Shown piece by piece: positions 10,139-25,819 of a stretch of DNA of 64,000 nucleotides. Source of the DNA: Variovorax sp. UMC13 (GTDB lineage Bacteria > Pseudomonadota > Gammaproteobacteria > Burkholderiales > Burkholderiaceae_C). The notes beneath the pieces were generated by a model. The model did not search any database. It was given only the letters and a program-made list of their open reading frames with translations, and was not told where the DNA came from. The stretch's first letter is position 1, and each line of letters starts with the position of its first letter. The stretch spans positions 1 through 64,000 of the forward strand of contig NZ_LZZW01000003.1 of the NCBI RefSeq assembly GCF_014170375.1, in the 5' to 3' direction. Position numbers and translations under genes: made by a program.

Positions 10139-11308
10139 ATGCCCGAAGCCCGTTCCCACCGAGTTTCACCCCAGCGTTTCCGCGCGGCCCTTCGTTTCGT
10201 CACGGCAGCCCTGTGCGCGGCCGCCTTCATCGCGCCCGCGGCGCACGCCGCCGCCAAGCGCCCGGTGGCCGCGAAAAAGACCCAATCCTCCGCCGACACC
10301 AGCAAGCGCAAGGCCGCTGCACCCGCCGCGCAGCGCAATGCCAAGGCTGTGCCCGCAAAGGCCGAGCGCAGCGTGCGCGGCGGCAAGAACGTGGTCGCCA
10401 CGATCCGCAAGCAGAACGGCAAGACCGTGGTGGCGGTGCAGCGTCGTTCGGTGGTGCGCGTGGCCGAAGCGGCGCCGCGCCTGTCCTACGGCCAGCTCGC
10501 GGGCCTGCACCACACCGGCGACGCCCTCGACCTGAAGTCGAGCGCCGCGCTGGTGATCGACCAGGACACGCGTGAAGTGCTGTTCAGCAAGAACGACCAT
10601 GCGGTGCTGCCCATCGCGTCGCTGACCAAGCTCATGACCGGCCTGCTGGTGAGCGAGGCGCACCTGCCGATGGACGAACTGATCACCATCACCCAGGACG
10701 ACGTCGACACTGAGAAGGGCAGCAGCTCGCGCCTGCGCATCGGCGCCACCCTGTCGCGCGGCGAACTGCTGCACCTGGCGCTGATGTCCAGCGAGAACCG
10801 CGCCGCGCATGCGCTGGGCCGCACCTATCCGGGCGGTTTGGCGACCTTCGTGAGCATGATGAACGCCAAGGCCAGCATGCTCGGCATGAAGGACACCCGC
10901 TACGTCGAGCCCACGGGCCTGTCGAGCCGCAACCAGGCCAGTGCGCAGGACCTGGCGCTGCTGGTCAACGCGGCCTCGGCCGATGCCACGGTGCGCGAAC
11001 TGTCGACCTCGCCGGGCTACCAGGTCGAAGTCGGCAACCGCATGCTGCAGTACACGACCACCAACCGGCTGGTGAAGAACCCGGAATGGGAGATCGGCCT
11101 GCAGAAGACCGGCTACATCTCCGAGGCGGGCCAGTGCCTGGTGATGCAGACCCGTGTCGCGGGCCGCAAGCTGATCATGGTGTTCCTGGATTCGGCCGGC
11201 AAGCTGAGCCGCATCGGCGACGCCGAGCGCGTGCGCCGCTGGGTCGAGGCCAAGCACATGATGTCGCCGTCGATGCAGGCGGCTGCGCAGCACATCGCCG
11301 GGGACTGA
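10139..11308 (+). CDS. pbpG: D-alanyl-D-alanine endopeptidase (PBP7-like)
   Basis: A periplasmic serine peptidase of the S11 family that cleaves peptidoglycan cross-links or D-Ala. It has 389 residues. A signal peptide at about 12-37 ends AAHA. A Lys/Ala-rich linker (about 38-105) is unusually long and basic and may contact the envelope or peptidoglycan. The S11 peptidase domain starts near residue 130. The three active-site motifs are present: SLTK (in PIASLTKLM), SSEN, and KTG (in LQKTGYI). The ATG at 10139 gives a proper signal peptide. The 3' side carries two copies of a dispersed hairpin repeat. Confidence 0.9.
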   Translation: MPEARSHRVSPQRFRAALRFVTAALCAAAFIAPAAHAAAKRPVAAKKTQSSADTSKRKAAAPAAQRNAKAVPAKAERSVRGGKNVVATIRKQNGKTVVAVQRRSVVRVAEAAPRLSYGQLAGLHHTGDALDLKSSAALVIDQDTREVLFSKNDHAVLPIASLTKLMTGLLVSEAHLPMDELITITQDDVDTEKGSSSRLRIGATLSRGELLHLALMSSENRAAHALGRTYPGGLATFVSMMNAKASMLGMKDTRYVEPTGLSSRNQASAQDLALLVNAASADATVRELSTSPGYQVEVGNRMLQYTTTNRLVKNPEWEIGLQKTGYISEAGQCLVMQTRVAGRKLIMVFLDSAGKLSRIGDAERVRRWVEAKHMMSPSMQAAAQHIAGD

Positions 11309-11310
11309 GC

Positions 11311-11393
11311 CCACCCCCGAAGCGCCTTCGGCGCTTCCCCCTCAAGGGGGCGACACCGGCGGCCTGGCAAAGCCAGTTCCGCGGTGTCACTGG
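11311..11393. repeat. dispersed hairpin repeat, copy A
   Basis: An element of about 83 bases just after pbpG. It is built from a GAAGCGCC/GGCGCTTC hairpin, CCCCCTCAAGGGGG and a GC-rich tail GGCGGCCTGGCAAAGCCAGT ending TGG. The same three-part design recurs immediately downstream and again at 18423. I associate such elements with comamonad genomes. Function is unknown; REP-like mRNA 3'-end protection or termination is plausible. Confidence 0.8.
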
Positions 11394-11492
11394 ACCCACC
11401 CCCGAGGTCTCGCGCACTTCGTGTCGCTTCGACTCCCCCCTCAAGGGGGCGACACCAGCAGCCCGGCAAAGCCGGATCTGCGGTGTCCCTGG
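11394..11492. repeat. dispersed hairpin repeat, copy B
   Basis: A second copy in tandem with copy A. The first hairpin is diverged, but CCCCCCTCAAGGGGGCGACACC is shared almost base for base, followed by AGCCCGGCAAAGCCGGATCT, in which the stem pairs have changed together (CGGCAAAGCCG). Compensatory change of this kind suggests that the folded structure is conserved. Confidence 0.75.
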
Positions 11493-11530
11493 AATGAAAA
11501 CCGGGACCTTGGGTCTCTCTCGACGGCGCC

Positions 11531-12325
11531 TCAGGGCGCCGTCGGCGCGTTCTGGTTGTAGCCCAGCGCGCTGGAGATCTCGCTCGCGGTGGCTTGCAGC
11601 TTGGGCAGCCAGCCTTCGTCCAGGCGGTCGGCGGGGGCGGAGATCGACAGGCCGGCGACCAGCTTGCTCTGGTCGTCGTAGATGCCCACCGCCATGCAGC
11701 GCACCCCCAGTTCCAGCTCCTCGTTGTCGCGGGCGATGCCGTACTGGCGGGCCTTCGACAGTTCGCGTTCCAGCAGCGGCAGCTGGGTGATGCTGTTGCG
11801 GGTGTGGCCGGCCAGGCCGGTGCGGGTGGCGTAGCTGCGCACGCGCTGGGGGTCGTCGGCGGCCAGGAAGAGCTTGCCGGTGGAGGTCAGGTGCAGCGGG
11901 GCGCGGCCGCCGATGGCGCGCACCACCTGCATGCCCGAGCGCTCGCTGTAGGCGCGCTCGATGTAGACGATCTCGTCGCCCTGCCGCATGCTGAGGTTGA
12001 CCGGCTGCTGCGTGAGCTTGTGCAGTTCGCGCATGGGCGTGAGCGCGGCGTCGCGCACGTTGAGGCGGCCCTTGACCAGGTTGCCCAGCTCCAGCAGGCG
12101 CATGCCCAGGCGGTAGCTGCCGGCCTCGGGCCGGTCGACGAAGCGGCCCACGGCCAGGTCGTTGAGGATCCGGTGCGTGGTCGAGGGGTGCAGCCCGGTC
12201 TTCTCGCTGATCTCCTTGAGCGAGATGGCTTCCTCGCGCGAGGCCAGCACGTCGATCAGCGAAAACATGCGTTCGATGACCTGGATGACCGGCGTGGCAG
12301 GAACGTCTGATTGTGGTTTTCTCAT
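11531..12325 (-). CDS. IclR family transcriptional regulator
   Basis: A 264-residue protein with an N-terminal winged helix-turn-helix (about 12-75; ISLKEISEKTGLHPSTTHRILNDL is the recognition part) and a C-terminal IclR effector domain (about 90-255, containing HLTSTGKLFLA, GIARDNEELELGVRCMAVGI and the closing LQATASEISSALGY). The Cys in LGVRCMAVG is typical of the family. Its target and ligand are not evident: the neighbours are pbpG (convergent) and bpt (same strand, 42 bases upstream), neither a usual IclR target. Confidence 0.9.
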   Translation of the reverse strand: MRKPQSDVPATPVIQVIERMFSLIDVLASREEAISLKEISEKTGLHPSTTHRILNDLAVGRFVDRPEAGSYRLGMRLLELGNLVKGRLNVRDAALTPMRELHKLTQQPVNLSMRQGDEIVYIERAYSERSGMQVVRAIGGRAPLHLTSTGKLFLAADDPQRVRSYATRTGLAGHTRNSITQLPLLERELSKARQYGIARDNEELELGVRCMAVGIYDDQSKLVAGLSISAPADRLDEGWLPKLQATASEISSALGYNQNAPTAP

Positions 12326-12367
12326 GTGCGCAGCGCAGTAGGGCCTCGGAAAGACCGAGCCGTGATT

Positions 12368-13114
12368 TTACTTTGTGAAATCACCGGGCTGCCACTGACC
12401 GTCGATCAGCACTTCGTGCGGCGCATAGCGCGCCTTGTAATTCATCTTCGGGCTGCCCGAAATCCAGTAGCCGAGGTAGACGTAGGGCAGGCCCAATTGG
12501 CGCGCCTGCGCGATCTGCCACAGCACCCCGTAGTTGCCGTACGCGGTGCCGTCCTCGGGCTCGTAGAAGGTGTAGACCGCCGAGATGCCGTCGTTCAGCA
12601 CGTCGAGGATCGACACCATCTTCAGCGCCCCGGGCTGGCCGTCGGCGCCCGTCTCGCGGAACTCGACCAGGCGTGAGTTCACGCGGCTCTGCAGCAGGAA
12701 CTGGGTGTACTGGTCGATGCTGTCGTGGTCCATGCCGCCGCCGGCGTGGCGCCCGTTCTGGTAGCGCAGGTAGAGCTGGTAGTGCTCGGGCACGAAGCAC
12801 AGCTTGAGCACCCGCACCTGCAGGCCGGCGTGCTGCGTCGTGGCGCGGCGCTGGCTGCGGTTGGGCTTGAAGTCGCCGACCCGCACGCGCAGCGGCACGC
12901 AGGCCGTGCAGCCGTCGCAGTAGGGGCGGTAGGTGAACATGCCGCTGCGCCGGAAGCCGCTGCGCACCAGGTCGGAGTAGGCGTCGTTGTGGATCAGGTG
13001 GCTGGGGGTCGCGACCTGCGAGCGCGCCTGCCGGTCCGGCAGGTAGCTGCACGGATAGGGTGCCGTTGCATAGAACTGCAACGTGTGGAGCGGAAGTTCC
13101 TTGAGGTGCGTCAC
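12368..13114 (-). CDS. bpt: aspartate/glutamate leucyltransferase (Bpt / ATE-like)
   Basis: Transfers Leu from leucyl-tRNA to proteins with N-terminal Asp or Glu, tagging them for ClpAP (N-degron pathway). It has 248 residues from a GTG start and begins [24 protein letters not shown]. The ATE N domain has the Cys-rich [12 protein letters not shown], and the C-terminal domain has [21 protein letters not shown]. The start GTG overlaps the aat stop (GTGA), placing the two N-end-rule transferases in one coupled unit. Much longer upstream frame exists but belongs to aat antisense space. Confidence 0.92.
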   Translation of the reverse strand: MTHLKELPLHTLQFYATAPYPCSYLPDRQARSQVATPSHLIHNDAYSDLVRSGFRRSGMFTYRPYCDGCTACVPLRVRVGDFKPNRSQRRATTQHAGLQVRVLKLCFVPEHYQLYLRYQNGRHAGGGMDHDSIDQYTQFLLQSRVNSRLVEFRETGADGQPGALKMVSILDVLNDGISAVYTFYEPEDGTAYGNYGVLWQIAQARQLGLPYVYLGYWISGSPKMNYKARYAPHEVLIDGQWQPGDFTK

Positions 13115-13863
13115 AGGGCCGTGGAAGAGCGTGCGGGCAACAGTTCGGACCAGTATACGGGCTCGAAACGCCAGGTGGGTCCGGGCTCGCCGCGGGCCCT
13201 TCCCACATGCTCGACGAAGCGCGCGCGCGGCATTTCCTCGGCGCCCAGGCTGGCCAGGTGGGCCGTGTTCTGCTGGCAGTCGATGCGCGCGACGCCGTGG
13301 CGGCGACACAGGCTCACCAGGGCCGCCAGCGCGATCTTCGAGGCGTCGGTGCGGCGCGCGAACATCGATTCGCCGAACACCGCGCGGCCGATGGCCACGC
13401 AGTAGAGCCCGCCCACGAGTTCGCCGTCGATCCAGGTCTCGACGCTGTGGGCATGGCCGGCCCGGTGCAGCGCGCCGTAGGCCGCGACCATGTCCGGCAC
13501 GATCCAGGTGCCCGACTGGCCGTGGCGCGGCGCCGCCGAGCAGGCGCGGATCACGGCATCGAAGTCGTGGTCGATCCGGATTTCGCAGCGGGCGTCGGCG
13601 CGAAAAGACTGCAGCACCTTGCGCAGCGAGCGGTGCAGCCGGAAGGCCGCCGGCGCCAGCGTCATGCGCGGATCGGGGCTCCACCAGAGGATGGGCTGGT
13701 CGTCGCTGAACCAGGGAAAGATGCCGTGGCTGTAGGCGTCCAGCAGCGTGGGGACGTCGAGCGCGCCGCCGCCGGCCAGCAGGCCGGGCACCGGATCGGC
13801 GGGGCCCCAGCTCAGGGCCGGGTCGGGAAGGGGTGCGCCGGGCGCGAGCCAGGGGAGTTGCAT
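13111..13863 (-). CDS. aat: leucyl/phenylalanyl-tRNA--protein transferase
   Basis: Adds Leu or Phe to N-terminal Lys or Arg of substrates, creating primary N-degrons read by ClpS. It has 250 residues. Family landmarks are [26 protein letters not shown] near the N-terminus, [42 protein letters not shown] in the core, and [20 protein letters not shown]. The ATG at 13863 gives the family-typical MQLPWL start; another ATG five codons upstream is possible. It is the first gene of aat-bpt. Confidence 0.93.
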   Translation of the reverse strand: MQLPWLAPGAPLPDPALSWGPADPVPGLLAGGGALDVPTLLDAYSHGIFPWFSDDQPILWWSPDPRMTLAPAAFRLHRSLRKVLQSFRADARCEIRIDHDFDAVIRACSAAPRHGQSGTWIVPDMVAAYGALHRAGHAHSVETWIDGELVGGLYCVAIGRAVFGESMFARRTDASKIALAALVSLCRRHGVARIDCQQNTAHLASLGAEEMPRARFVEHVGRARGEPGPTWRFEPVYWSELLPARSSTAL

Positions 13864-13983
13864 GGTGCAGGTATACACGGCTTTGACCGGCGTCCGCGCG
13901 GGCGCCGTCGCGTCGGGCGCAGCGGCCTTCGCGATCGCGCCCTATAGTGGCCCCTCCGCATCCCACCTGCAGGAAGACCCCAC

Positions 13984-18418
<4,435 letters not shown>

Positions 18419-18422
18419 ATGT

Positions 18423-18504
18423 CACCCCCGACGCGCCTTCGGCGCCTCCCCCTCCAGGGGGCGCACCCGGCGGCCTGGCAAAGCCAGTTCCGCGGGGGCC
18501 CTGG
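18423..18504. repeat. dispersed hairpin repeat, copy C
   Basis: The third copy of the element seen at 11311 and 11394, again directly after a gene's stop codon (pobR). It has CGCGCCTTCGGCGC, CCCCCTCCAGGGGG and GGCGGCCTGGCAAAGCCAGT in the same order, ending GGGCCCTGG. All three copies are in gene-end positions and in the same orientation relative to the upstream gene. Confidence 0.8.
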
Positions 18505-18575
18505 TACGAGGCCGTGCAGGTTTCATACGATGGCGGTGGCGCACAGCGCCATGGAAAACTGACAGAGGAAAACGC

Positions 18576-19235
18576 ATGCGCCTGCTGCTGCTCGAAGACG
18601 ACCTGATGATCGGCGAAGCCGTGCTCGACCTGCTGCGGGCCGAGCAGTACGCGGTCGACTGGGTCAAGGACGGCGAGGCCGCCGACAGCGCGCTCCGCGC
18701 CCAGCAGTACGACCTGGTGCTGCTCGACCTGGGTGTGCCGCGGCGCGACGGGCTCGAAGTGCTGCGTGCGCTGCGCCTGCGCAAGCAGCGCATGCCGGTG
18801 CTGATCGCCACCGCGCGCGATTCGGTGCAGCAGCGCATCGAGGGGCTGGACGCCGGCGCCGACGACTACGTGCTCAAGCCCTACGACCTCGACGAGCTGC
18901 TGGCGCGCATCCGGGCGCTGCTGCGGCGCGCCTCGGGCCGGGCCGAGCCGGTCTACGAGCACCTGGGCGTGAGCATCAGCCCGGGCACGCGCGAAGTGAC
19001 GCGCAACGGCGAGCCGGTGATCCTGTCGGCGCGCGAGTGGGCGGTGCTGGAGCCGCTGATCGCGCGGCCCGGCATGGTGCTGTCGCGCGCCCAGCTCGAG
19101 GAGAAGCTCTACAGCTGGAAAGACGAGATCAGCAGCAACGCCATCGAGGTCTACGTGCACGGCCTGCGCAAGAAGCTGGGCGCAGACTTCATCCGCAACG
19201 TGCGCGGCGTGGGCTACATGGTGAACAGGGCATGA
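18576..19235 (+). CDS. OmpR-family response regulator (QseB-like)
   Basis: A 219-residue regulator. The receiver domain (about 1-115) has the acidic pair EDD (8-10), phosphoacceptor Asp51 in VLLDLGVP, and Lys in DDYVLKPYD. A winged-helix Trans_reg_C domain (about 125-217) ends ISSNAIEVYVHGLRKKLG...IRNVRGVGYM. AGAGGA precedes the ATG. Its TGA overlaps the sensor kinase ATG (ATGA). With the kinase and DegP downstream, an envelope-stress or cation-sensing role is likely but inferred. Confidence 0.92.
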   Translation: MRLLLLEDDLMIGEAVLDLLRAEQYAVDWVKDGEAADSALRAQQYDLVLLDLGVPRRDGLEVLRALRLRKQRMPVLIATARDSVQQRIEGLDAGADDYVLKPYDLDELLARIRALLRRASGRAEPVYEHLGVSISPGTREVTRNGEPVILSAREWAVLEPLIARPGMVLSRAQLEEKLYSWKDEISSNAIEVYVHGLRKKLGADFIRNVRGVGYMVNRA

Positions 19236-20572
19236 CGCGCGTCGGTTCCGCGCTGGTGGGCTCGCTGCGTGCGCGCCTGCTGTTCTTCCTGCTGGCGGCC
19301 ATCGTGCTGGCCGCGGGCACGCAGGCATTGGTGGCCTACCGCACGGTGCTCAAGGAGGCCGACGAGATCTTCGACTACCACATGCAGCAGATGGCGATGT
19401 CGCTGCGCGCCGGCCTGCCGCCCAGCGCCGCGGTGGGCGGCCTCGGCAGCGCCGACCAGAACTTCGAGTTCGTGGTGCAGGTCTGGACCGCCGACGGCGA
19501 ACGCATTTTCGAATCGGCCGACCGGGCCGCGCTGCCGCAGATCGCGGTGCTGGGCTTCGCCGACGTGCAGGCCCGCGGCACCACCTATCGCGTGTACTCG
19601 ATGCAGGCGCGCGGGCTGGTGATCCAGGTCGCGCAGGACATGGCGGTGCGCCGCCAGATGGCGGGCGCGCTGGCGCTGCGCACGGTGATGCCGGTGGGCC
19701 TGATGGCGCCGATCCTGATGCTGGTCGTGTGGTGGGTGGTGAGCCGATCGCTGGCGCCGGTGGCGCGCGTGCGCACGCAGGTGGCGGCGCGCCAGGCCGA
19801 CGACCTGTCGCCGGTCAACGAGGGCGGCCTGCCCGAGGAGGTGCGGCCGCTGGTGCACGAGCTCAACCTGCTGTTCGAACGGGTGCGCCATGCCTTCGAG
19901 GCGCAGAAGCATTTCGTGGCCGATGCCGCGCACGAACTGCGCTCTCCGCTGGCCGCGCTCAAGCTGCAGGTGCAGGGCCTGCAGCGCGCGCACGACGAGG
20001 CCACGCGCGAGGTCGCGGTCGGCCGCCTGACCGCCGGTATCGACCGCGCCACGCGGCTGGTCGAGCAGCTGCTGGCGCTGGCGCGGCACGAGGCCAGCGT
20101 GGCGTCCGGCACCGCGGCCACGTCGGTCGATCTGGCGGAGCTCGCGCGGCTCGCGATCTCCGACGTGGTGGCGGCCGCGCAGGCGCGGCACATCGACATC
20201 GGCGTCGACGAAGCCTCCGCGACGGCCACGGTCACGGGCCATGCCGAGGCCCTGCGCATGCTGCTGCGCAACCTGCTGGACAACGCCGTCAAGTACACGC
20301 CCGAAGGCGGCCGCGTCGACCTGCGCCTCACGGCCGAGGACGGCGGCGTGGCACTGGTGGTGGAGGACAGCGGCCCGGGCCTGCCGGCCGAGGAGCGCGA
20401 GCGCGTGCTCGACCGCTTCTACCGGGCCGGCGCCTCGCAGGCCTCGGGCAGCGGCCTGGGCCTGGCGATCGTGAAGTCGATCGCCGACCTGCACGGCGCC
20501 AGCGTGGCGCTCGACGCTTCCGAACGACTGGGCGGCCTGCGCGCGACGGTGCGCTTTCCCCGGCGCGCCTGA
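19232..20572 (+). CDS. sensor histidine kinase (QseC-like)
   Basis: A 446-residue inner-membrane kinase. TM1 is at about 13-35, a periplasmic 2CSK_N-type sensor segment follows (about 36-150), TM2 is at about 155-175 and a HAMP-like linker comes next. The phosphoacceptor is His234 in AAHELRSPLAALK. The ATPase domain has the N box NLLDNAVKYT, DSGPGLP and GSGLGLAIVKSIADLHG. It overlaps the response regulator gene by four bases. Expected to phosphorylate that regulator; the signal is unknown. Confidence 0.92.
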   Translation: MTRVGSALVGSLRARLLFFLLAAIVLAAGTQALVAYRTVLKEADEIFDYHMQQMAMSLRAGLPPSAAVGGLGSADQNFEFVVQVWTADGERIFESADRAALPQIAVLGFADVQARGTTYRVYSMQARGLVIQVAQDMAVRRQMAGALALRTVMPVGLMAPILMLVVWWVVSRSLAPVARVRTQVAARQADDLSPVNEGGLPEEVRPLVHELNLLFERVRHAFEAQKHFVADAAHELRSPLAALKLQVQGLQRAHDEATREVAVGRLTAGIDRATRLVEQLLALARHEASVASGTAATSVDLAELARLAISDVVAAAQARHIDIGVDEASATATVTGHAEALRMLLRNLLDNAVKYTPEGGRVDLRLTAEDGGVALVVEDSGPGLPAEERERVLDRFYRAGASQASGSGLGLAIVKSIADLHGASVALDASERLGGLRATVRFPRRA

Positions 20573-20671
20573 GGCCGCGGAAAGAGGGGGCGACGCTTTA
20601 AGCGTTGCCTAAGTCTGGGGGATCACATTCCTTTCATCGTGTTTCACCCCACACCCTCGAAAGGAAACTTC

Positions 20672-22144
20672 ATGAACACCCGACTGACCTCGACCAAAGG
20701 CCTGGTGCTGGCGCTGGCGTCCGCCGGCGTGATCGGTGCCGTGGGCGCCGGTGCCTACACCAGCGCACGCGCCGTGGCCCCCGGGCCGGTGGCGACCGTG
20801 GTGGCCGCGCCGGTCATGACCCTGCCGGACTTCTCCGAGATCACCTCGCGCGACGGCCCGGCGGTGGTGAACATCAGCGTCACCGGCACCACCAAGACCT
20901 CCTTCGACGGCAGCCTGCCCAACGGCATGGACCCGGACGATCCGATGGCCGAACTGTTCCGCCGCTTCCAGGGCCAGATGGGTCCCCGCGGCCGCCAGCC
21001 GCAGGAGCGCGAGGTGCCCACGCGCGGCCAGGGCTCGGGCTTCATCGTCAACGCCGACGGCATCATCATCACCAACGCCCACGTGGTGAAGGACGCCAAG
21101 GAAGTCACCGTCAAGCTGACCGACCGGCGCGAGTTCCGCGCCAAGGTGCTGGGCGCCGATGCCAAGACCGACATCGCGGTGCTCAAGATCGAGGCCAGCA
21201 ACCTGCCCACGGTGGCCATCGGCAGCACCAAGGACCTCAAGGTCGGCGAATGGGTGCTGGCCATCGGTTCGCCCTTCGGCTTCGAGAACACCGTGACCGC
21301 CGGCGTGGTCAGCGCCAAGGGCCGCTCGCTGCCCGACGACAGCTACGTGCCCTTCATCCAGACCGATGTGCCGATCAACCCCGGCAACTCGGGCGGCCCG
21401 CTGATCAACACGCGTGGCGAGGTGGTGGGCATCAACTCGCAGATCTACAGCCGCAGCGGCGGCTTCCAGGGCGTGTCCTTCTCGATCCCGATCGACGTCG
21501 CGGTGCAGATCAAGGACCAGATCGTGGCCACCGGCAAGGCCAGCCACGCGCGCCTGGGTGTCGCGGTGCAGGAGGTCAACCAGGCCTTCGCCGACTCCTT
21601 CAAGCTGGACAAGCCCGAAGGCGCGCTGGTGTCGAACGTCGAGAAGGGCAGCCCCGGCGAGAAGGCCGGCCTGCGTTCGGGCGACGTGATCCGCCAGGTC
21701 GACGGCCAGCCGATCGTGTCCTCGGGCGACCTGCCCGCGGTGATCGGCCAGCGCAAGCCGGGCAGCCAGGTGACGCTGGAAATCTGGCGCCAGGGCGCGC
21801 GCGAACAGCTCACGGCCAAGCTGGGCGATGCGGCGGAAAAGGGCACCACCGTGGCCGCGAACGACGAGGCGACCGGCAAGGGCAAGCTGGGCCTGGCGCT
21901 GCGTCCGCTGCAGCCGCAGGAAAAGCGCGAAGCCGCGGTCGAGGGCGGGCTGCTGATCGAAGACGCGGCCGGCCCCTCGGCCCTGGCCGGTGTGCAGCCG
22001 GGCGACGTGCTGCTGTCGATCAACGGCACGCCGGCCAGCAGCGCCGAGCAGGTGCGCGCGGTGGTCGCCAAGTCCGGCAAGTCGGTGGCGCTGCTGATCC
22101 AGCGCGGCACCGACCGGATCTTCGTGCCGGTGAACGTGGGCTGA
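20672..22144 (+). CDS. degP: periplasmic serine protease/chaperone (DegP/DegQ/MucD family)
   Basis: Envelope quality-control protease of 490 residues. A signal-anchor-like hydrophobic segment lies at about 10-32. The trypsin-like domain has a complete triad: His137 (TNAHVVKDA), Asp167 (TDIAVLKI) and Ser240 (NPGNSGGPL). Two PDZ domains follow at about 295-385 and 405-485, each with a GDV(I/L) element (AGLRSGDVIRQVDGQP; AGVQPGDVLLSINGTP). It lies 99 bases after the sensor kinase in the same direction, an arrangement fitting envelope-stress control. The stop abuts the convergent nadE stop with no gap. Confidence 0.93.
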   Translation: MNTRLTSTKGLVLALASAGVIGAVGAGAYTSARAVAPGPVATVVAAPVMTLPDFSEITSRDGPAVVNISVTGTTKTSFDGSLPNGMDPDDPMAELFRRFQGQMGPRGRQPQEREVPTRGQGSGFIVNADGIIITNAHVVKDAKEVTVKLTDRREFRAKVLGADAKTDIAVLKIEASNLPTVAIGSTKDLKVGEWVLAIGSPFGFENTVTAGVVSAKGRSLPDDSYVPFIQTDVPINPGNSGGPLINTRGEVVGINSQIYSRSGGFQGVSFSIPIDVAVQIKDQIVATGKASHARLGVAVQEVNQAFADSFKLDKPEGALVSNVEKGSPGEKAGLRSGDVIRQVDGQPIVSSGDLPAVIGQRKPGSQVTLEIWRQGAREQLTAKLGDAAEKGTTVAANDEATGKGKLGLALRPLQPQEKREAAVEGGLLIEDAAGPSALAGVQPGDVLLSINGTPASSAEQVRAVVAKSGKSVALLIQRGTDRIFVPVNVG

Positions 22145-24235
<2,091 letters not shown>

Positions 24236-24291
24236 GGGCGTGATCGTATGCGCCCGCGCGCGGCGCGTCAGCGCACGGTCGCCAAGACCGC

Positions 24292-25341
24292 TCAGGTCGT
24301 CGGCAGGTGCAGCCTGTGGGCCAGGAAGAAGCGCAGCATCTCGGCGCTGGCATCGACCCCGCCGGGCGCGGTGTAGCTGCCGCCGGCACTGCCGCCCGAC
24401 CAGGCATGGCCGGTGCCGTGCAGCTGCCAGTGCTCGACCGCGCTGGAACCGTCGGCGGTCGGGTAGCGCGTGCGGGTGAAGCGCGGGCCTGGCGTGACCT
24501 CGGCTGCGCCCGTCGCCCCCCGCGCGCGGCGCGCGGCGTCGGCCACGGCCGTGCCGTTGCGCGCATGCACCGTCGTGTCGGCATCGCCGTGGAAGACGAT
24601 GGTGGGCGGGGCCGGGCCGTCCGTGATCGCCACGGCCGGGCCGCCGCGCATCGCGGCCAGCGCCGACGGCAGGTCATGCGCCGCGCCCGTGGGCAGGCCC
24701 GAGTGCACGCCCACCGCCGCGAACAGATCGGGGTGGGTGCGGCCCAGGATGTCGGCCATGGCACCGCCGGCCGACAGTCCGGCGACGTAGACGCGCGCCG
24801 GATCGGCGCCCTGCGTGGCCACGATCTCGCGGGTCAGCGCGGCCAGCAGCGCGGGCTCGCCGCGCTCGCGCCGCTGGTGCTGGGGCTTGAACCAGTTCCA
24901 GCACTTCTGCGCGTTCGCATGCTGCGTCTGCTCGGGGTAGAGCACGATCGCGCCGGCCTCGCGCGCCAGGATGTTCATGCGCGTGCCGGTGGCGAAGTCC
25001 TGGGCGTCCTGGGTGCAGCCGTGCAGCATCACGATCAGCGGCGGCCGCGGCGCGTCGGCGGCGCGGGCCGGCACGTAGAGCCGGTAGGCGATCTGGCGGC
25101 CCTGGTGGCTGAAGCGGTGGGCGCTCCAGGATTCGGCCGGCGCGCGTTCGGCGGCGGGGGCGGGTGCTTCGTCGATCACGCGCACTTCGGCCTCGATCAC
25201 GTCGTCGACCACCGGCGCCGCGGTGTCGCCGGCGGCATTCCCATGGGCCTGCCGCATCAGCAGCGCGGTGGCGCCCCGCAGGTCGCCCTCGCGGGTAAGC
25301 CGGGTGGCCTCGCTCATCAGGTGTTGGAAGTCGGTGTTCAT
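24292..25341 (-). CDS. PHB depolymerase-family esterase
   Basis: An alpha/beta hydrolase of 349 residues. Residues 1 to about 90 form a variable N-terminal part without a signal peptide. The catalytic domain begins at [30 protein letters not shown] (oxyanion HGCTQ). The nucleophile is in GLSAGGAM (GxSxG), Asp is probably in [10 protein letters not shown] and the catalytic His in [10 protein letters not shown]. The family includes polyhydroxybutyrate depolymerases and feruloyl-type esterases, so substrate is unsettled. An in-frame upstream extension overlaps the CopG-type gene; ATG 25341, 13 bases after that gene's stop, is preferred. Probably co-transcribed with the RHH regulator. Confidence 0.85.
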   Translation of the reverse strand: MNTDFQHLMSEATRLTREGDLRGATALLMRQAHGNAAGDTAAPVVDDVIEAEVRVIDEAPAPAAERAPAESWSAHRFSHQGRQIAYRLYVPARAADAPRPPLIVMLHGCTQDAQDFATGTRMNILAREAGAIVLYPEQTQHANAQKCWNWFKPQHQRRERGEPALLAALTREIVATQGADPARVYVAGLSAGGAMADILGRTHPDLFAAVGVHSGLPTGAAHDLPSALAAMRGGPAVAITDGPAPPTIVFHGDADTTVHARNGTAVADAARRARGATGAAEVTPGPRFTRTRYPTADGSSAVEHWQLHGTGHAWSGGSAGGSYTAPGGVDASAEMLRFFLAHRLHLPTT

Positions 25342-25354
25342 GGTCTGGGCCTGT

Positions 25355-25774
25355 TCAGTGGATGCGCCCGGTGAGCGCGGATTTGACGGCCGGACTGGCA
25401 TGCAGGGCGCCCAGGACGGTGAGGGATTCGATGGTGGCGAGCGCGAGCTCGGGCGAGACCTCGACGCCGATGCTGGCCAGCCCGAGCACGCGGATCTGCA
25501 GCGTCTGGCCTGCCGCCCGCACGGCTTCCAGGTCGGCCGCCGAGAAGTGCTGCAGGCCCAGCACCAGCGTCTTGCGCGTGACCACCTGGCGCAGCACCTC
25601 GCCGTGCGCCGTCAGCTGGTTGCGGATGGCGGTGCGGATGAAGTCGGTGCGGTTGGAATAGAAGCCCTCGGCCACCATCAGGTCGATGTGGCCCAGATCG
25701 ACATAGCCGAGGTTGATGGTGATCTTCTCGGAGTCGGGGGGCGGCTTGGGCTTGGTGGGGGTGGAGGAGGCCAT
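25355..25774 (-). CDS. ribbon-helix-helix (CopG-type) regulator
   Basis: A 139-residue protein. After a Pro/Lys-rich start, residues about 18-65 form a ribbon-helix-helix domain (KITINLGYVDLGHIDLMVAEGFYSNRTDFIRTAIRNQL, where the first strand contacts DNA and NRTDFIRTAIR is the second helix). The C-terminal half (about 70-139) is not recognised and may bind a ligand or oligomerise. It is first in a two-gene minus-strand unit with the esterase. A perfect 20-bp palindrome 12 bases upstream of its ATG is the likely autoregulatory operator. Confidence 0.8.
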   Translation of the reverse strand: MASSTPTKPKPPPDSEKITINLGYVDLGHIDLMVAEGFYSNRTDFIRTAIRNQLTAHGEVLRQVVTRKTLVLGLQHFSAADLEAVRAAGQTLQIRVLGLASIGVEVSPELALATIESLTVLGALHASPAVKSALTGRIH

Positions 25775-25786
25775 GCGCCATCCTAT

Positions 25787-25806
25787 CACCATCCATATGG
25801 ATGGTG
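25787..25806. promoter_or_regulatory. 20-bp perfect palindrome, likely RHH-regulator operator
   Basis: CACCATCCATATGGATGGTG is fully self-complementary. It lies in the 45-base gap between the RHH regulator's start (25774) and the helicase gene's stop (25820), where the promoter of the regulator-esterase unit must be. RHH dimers bind such symmetric sites, so autorepression is the simplest reading. Confidence 0.7.
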
Positions 25807-25819
25807 CATGGCTGTTTTT

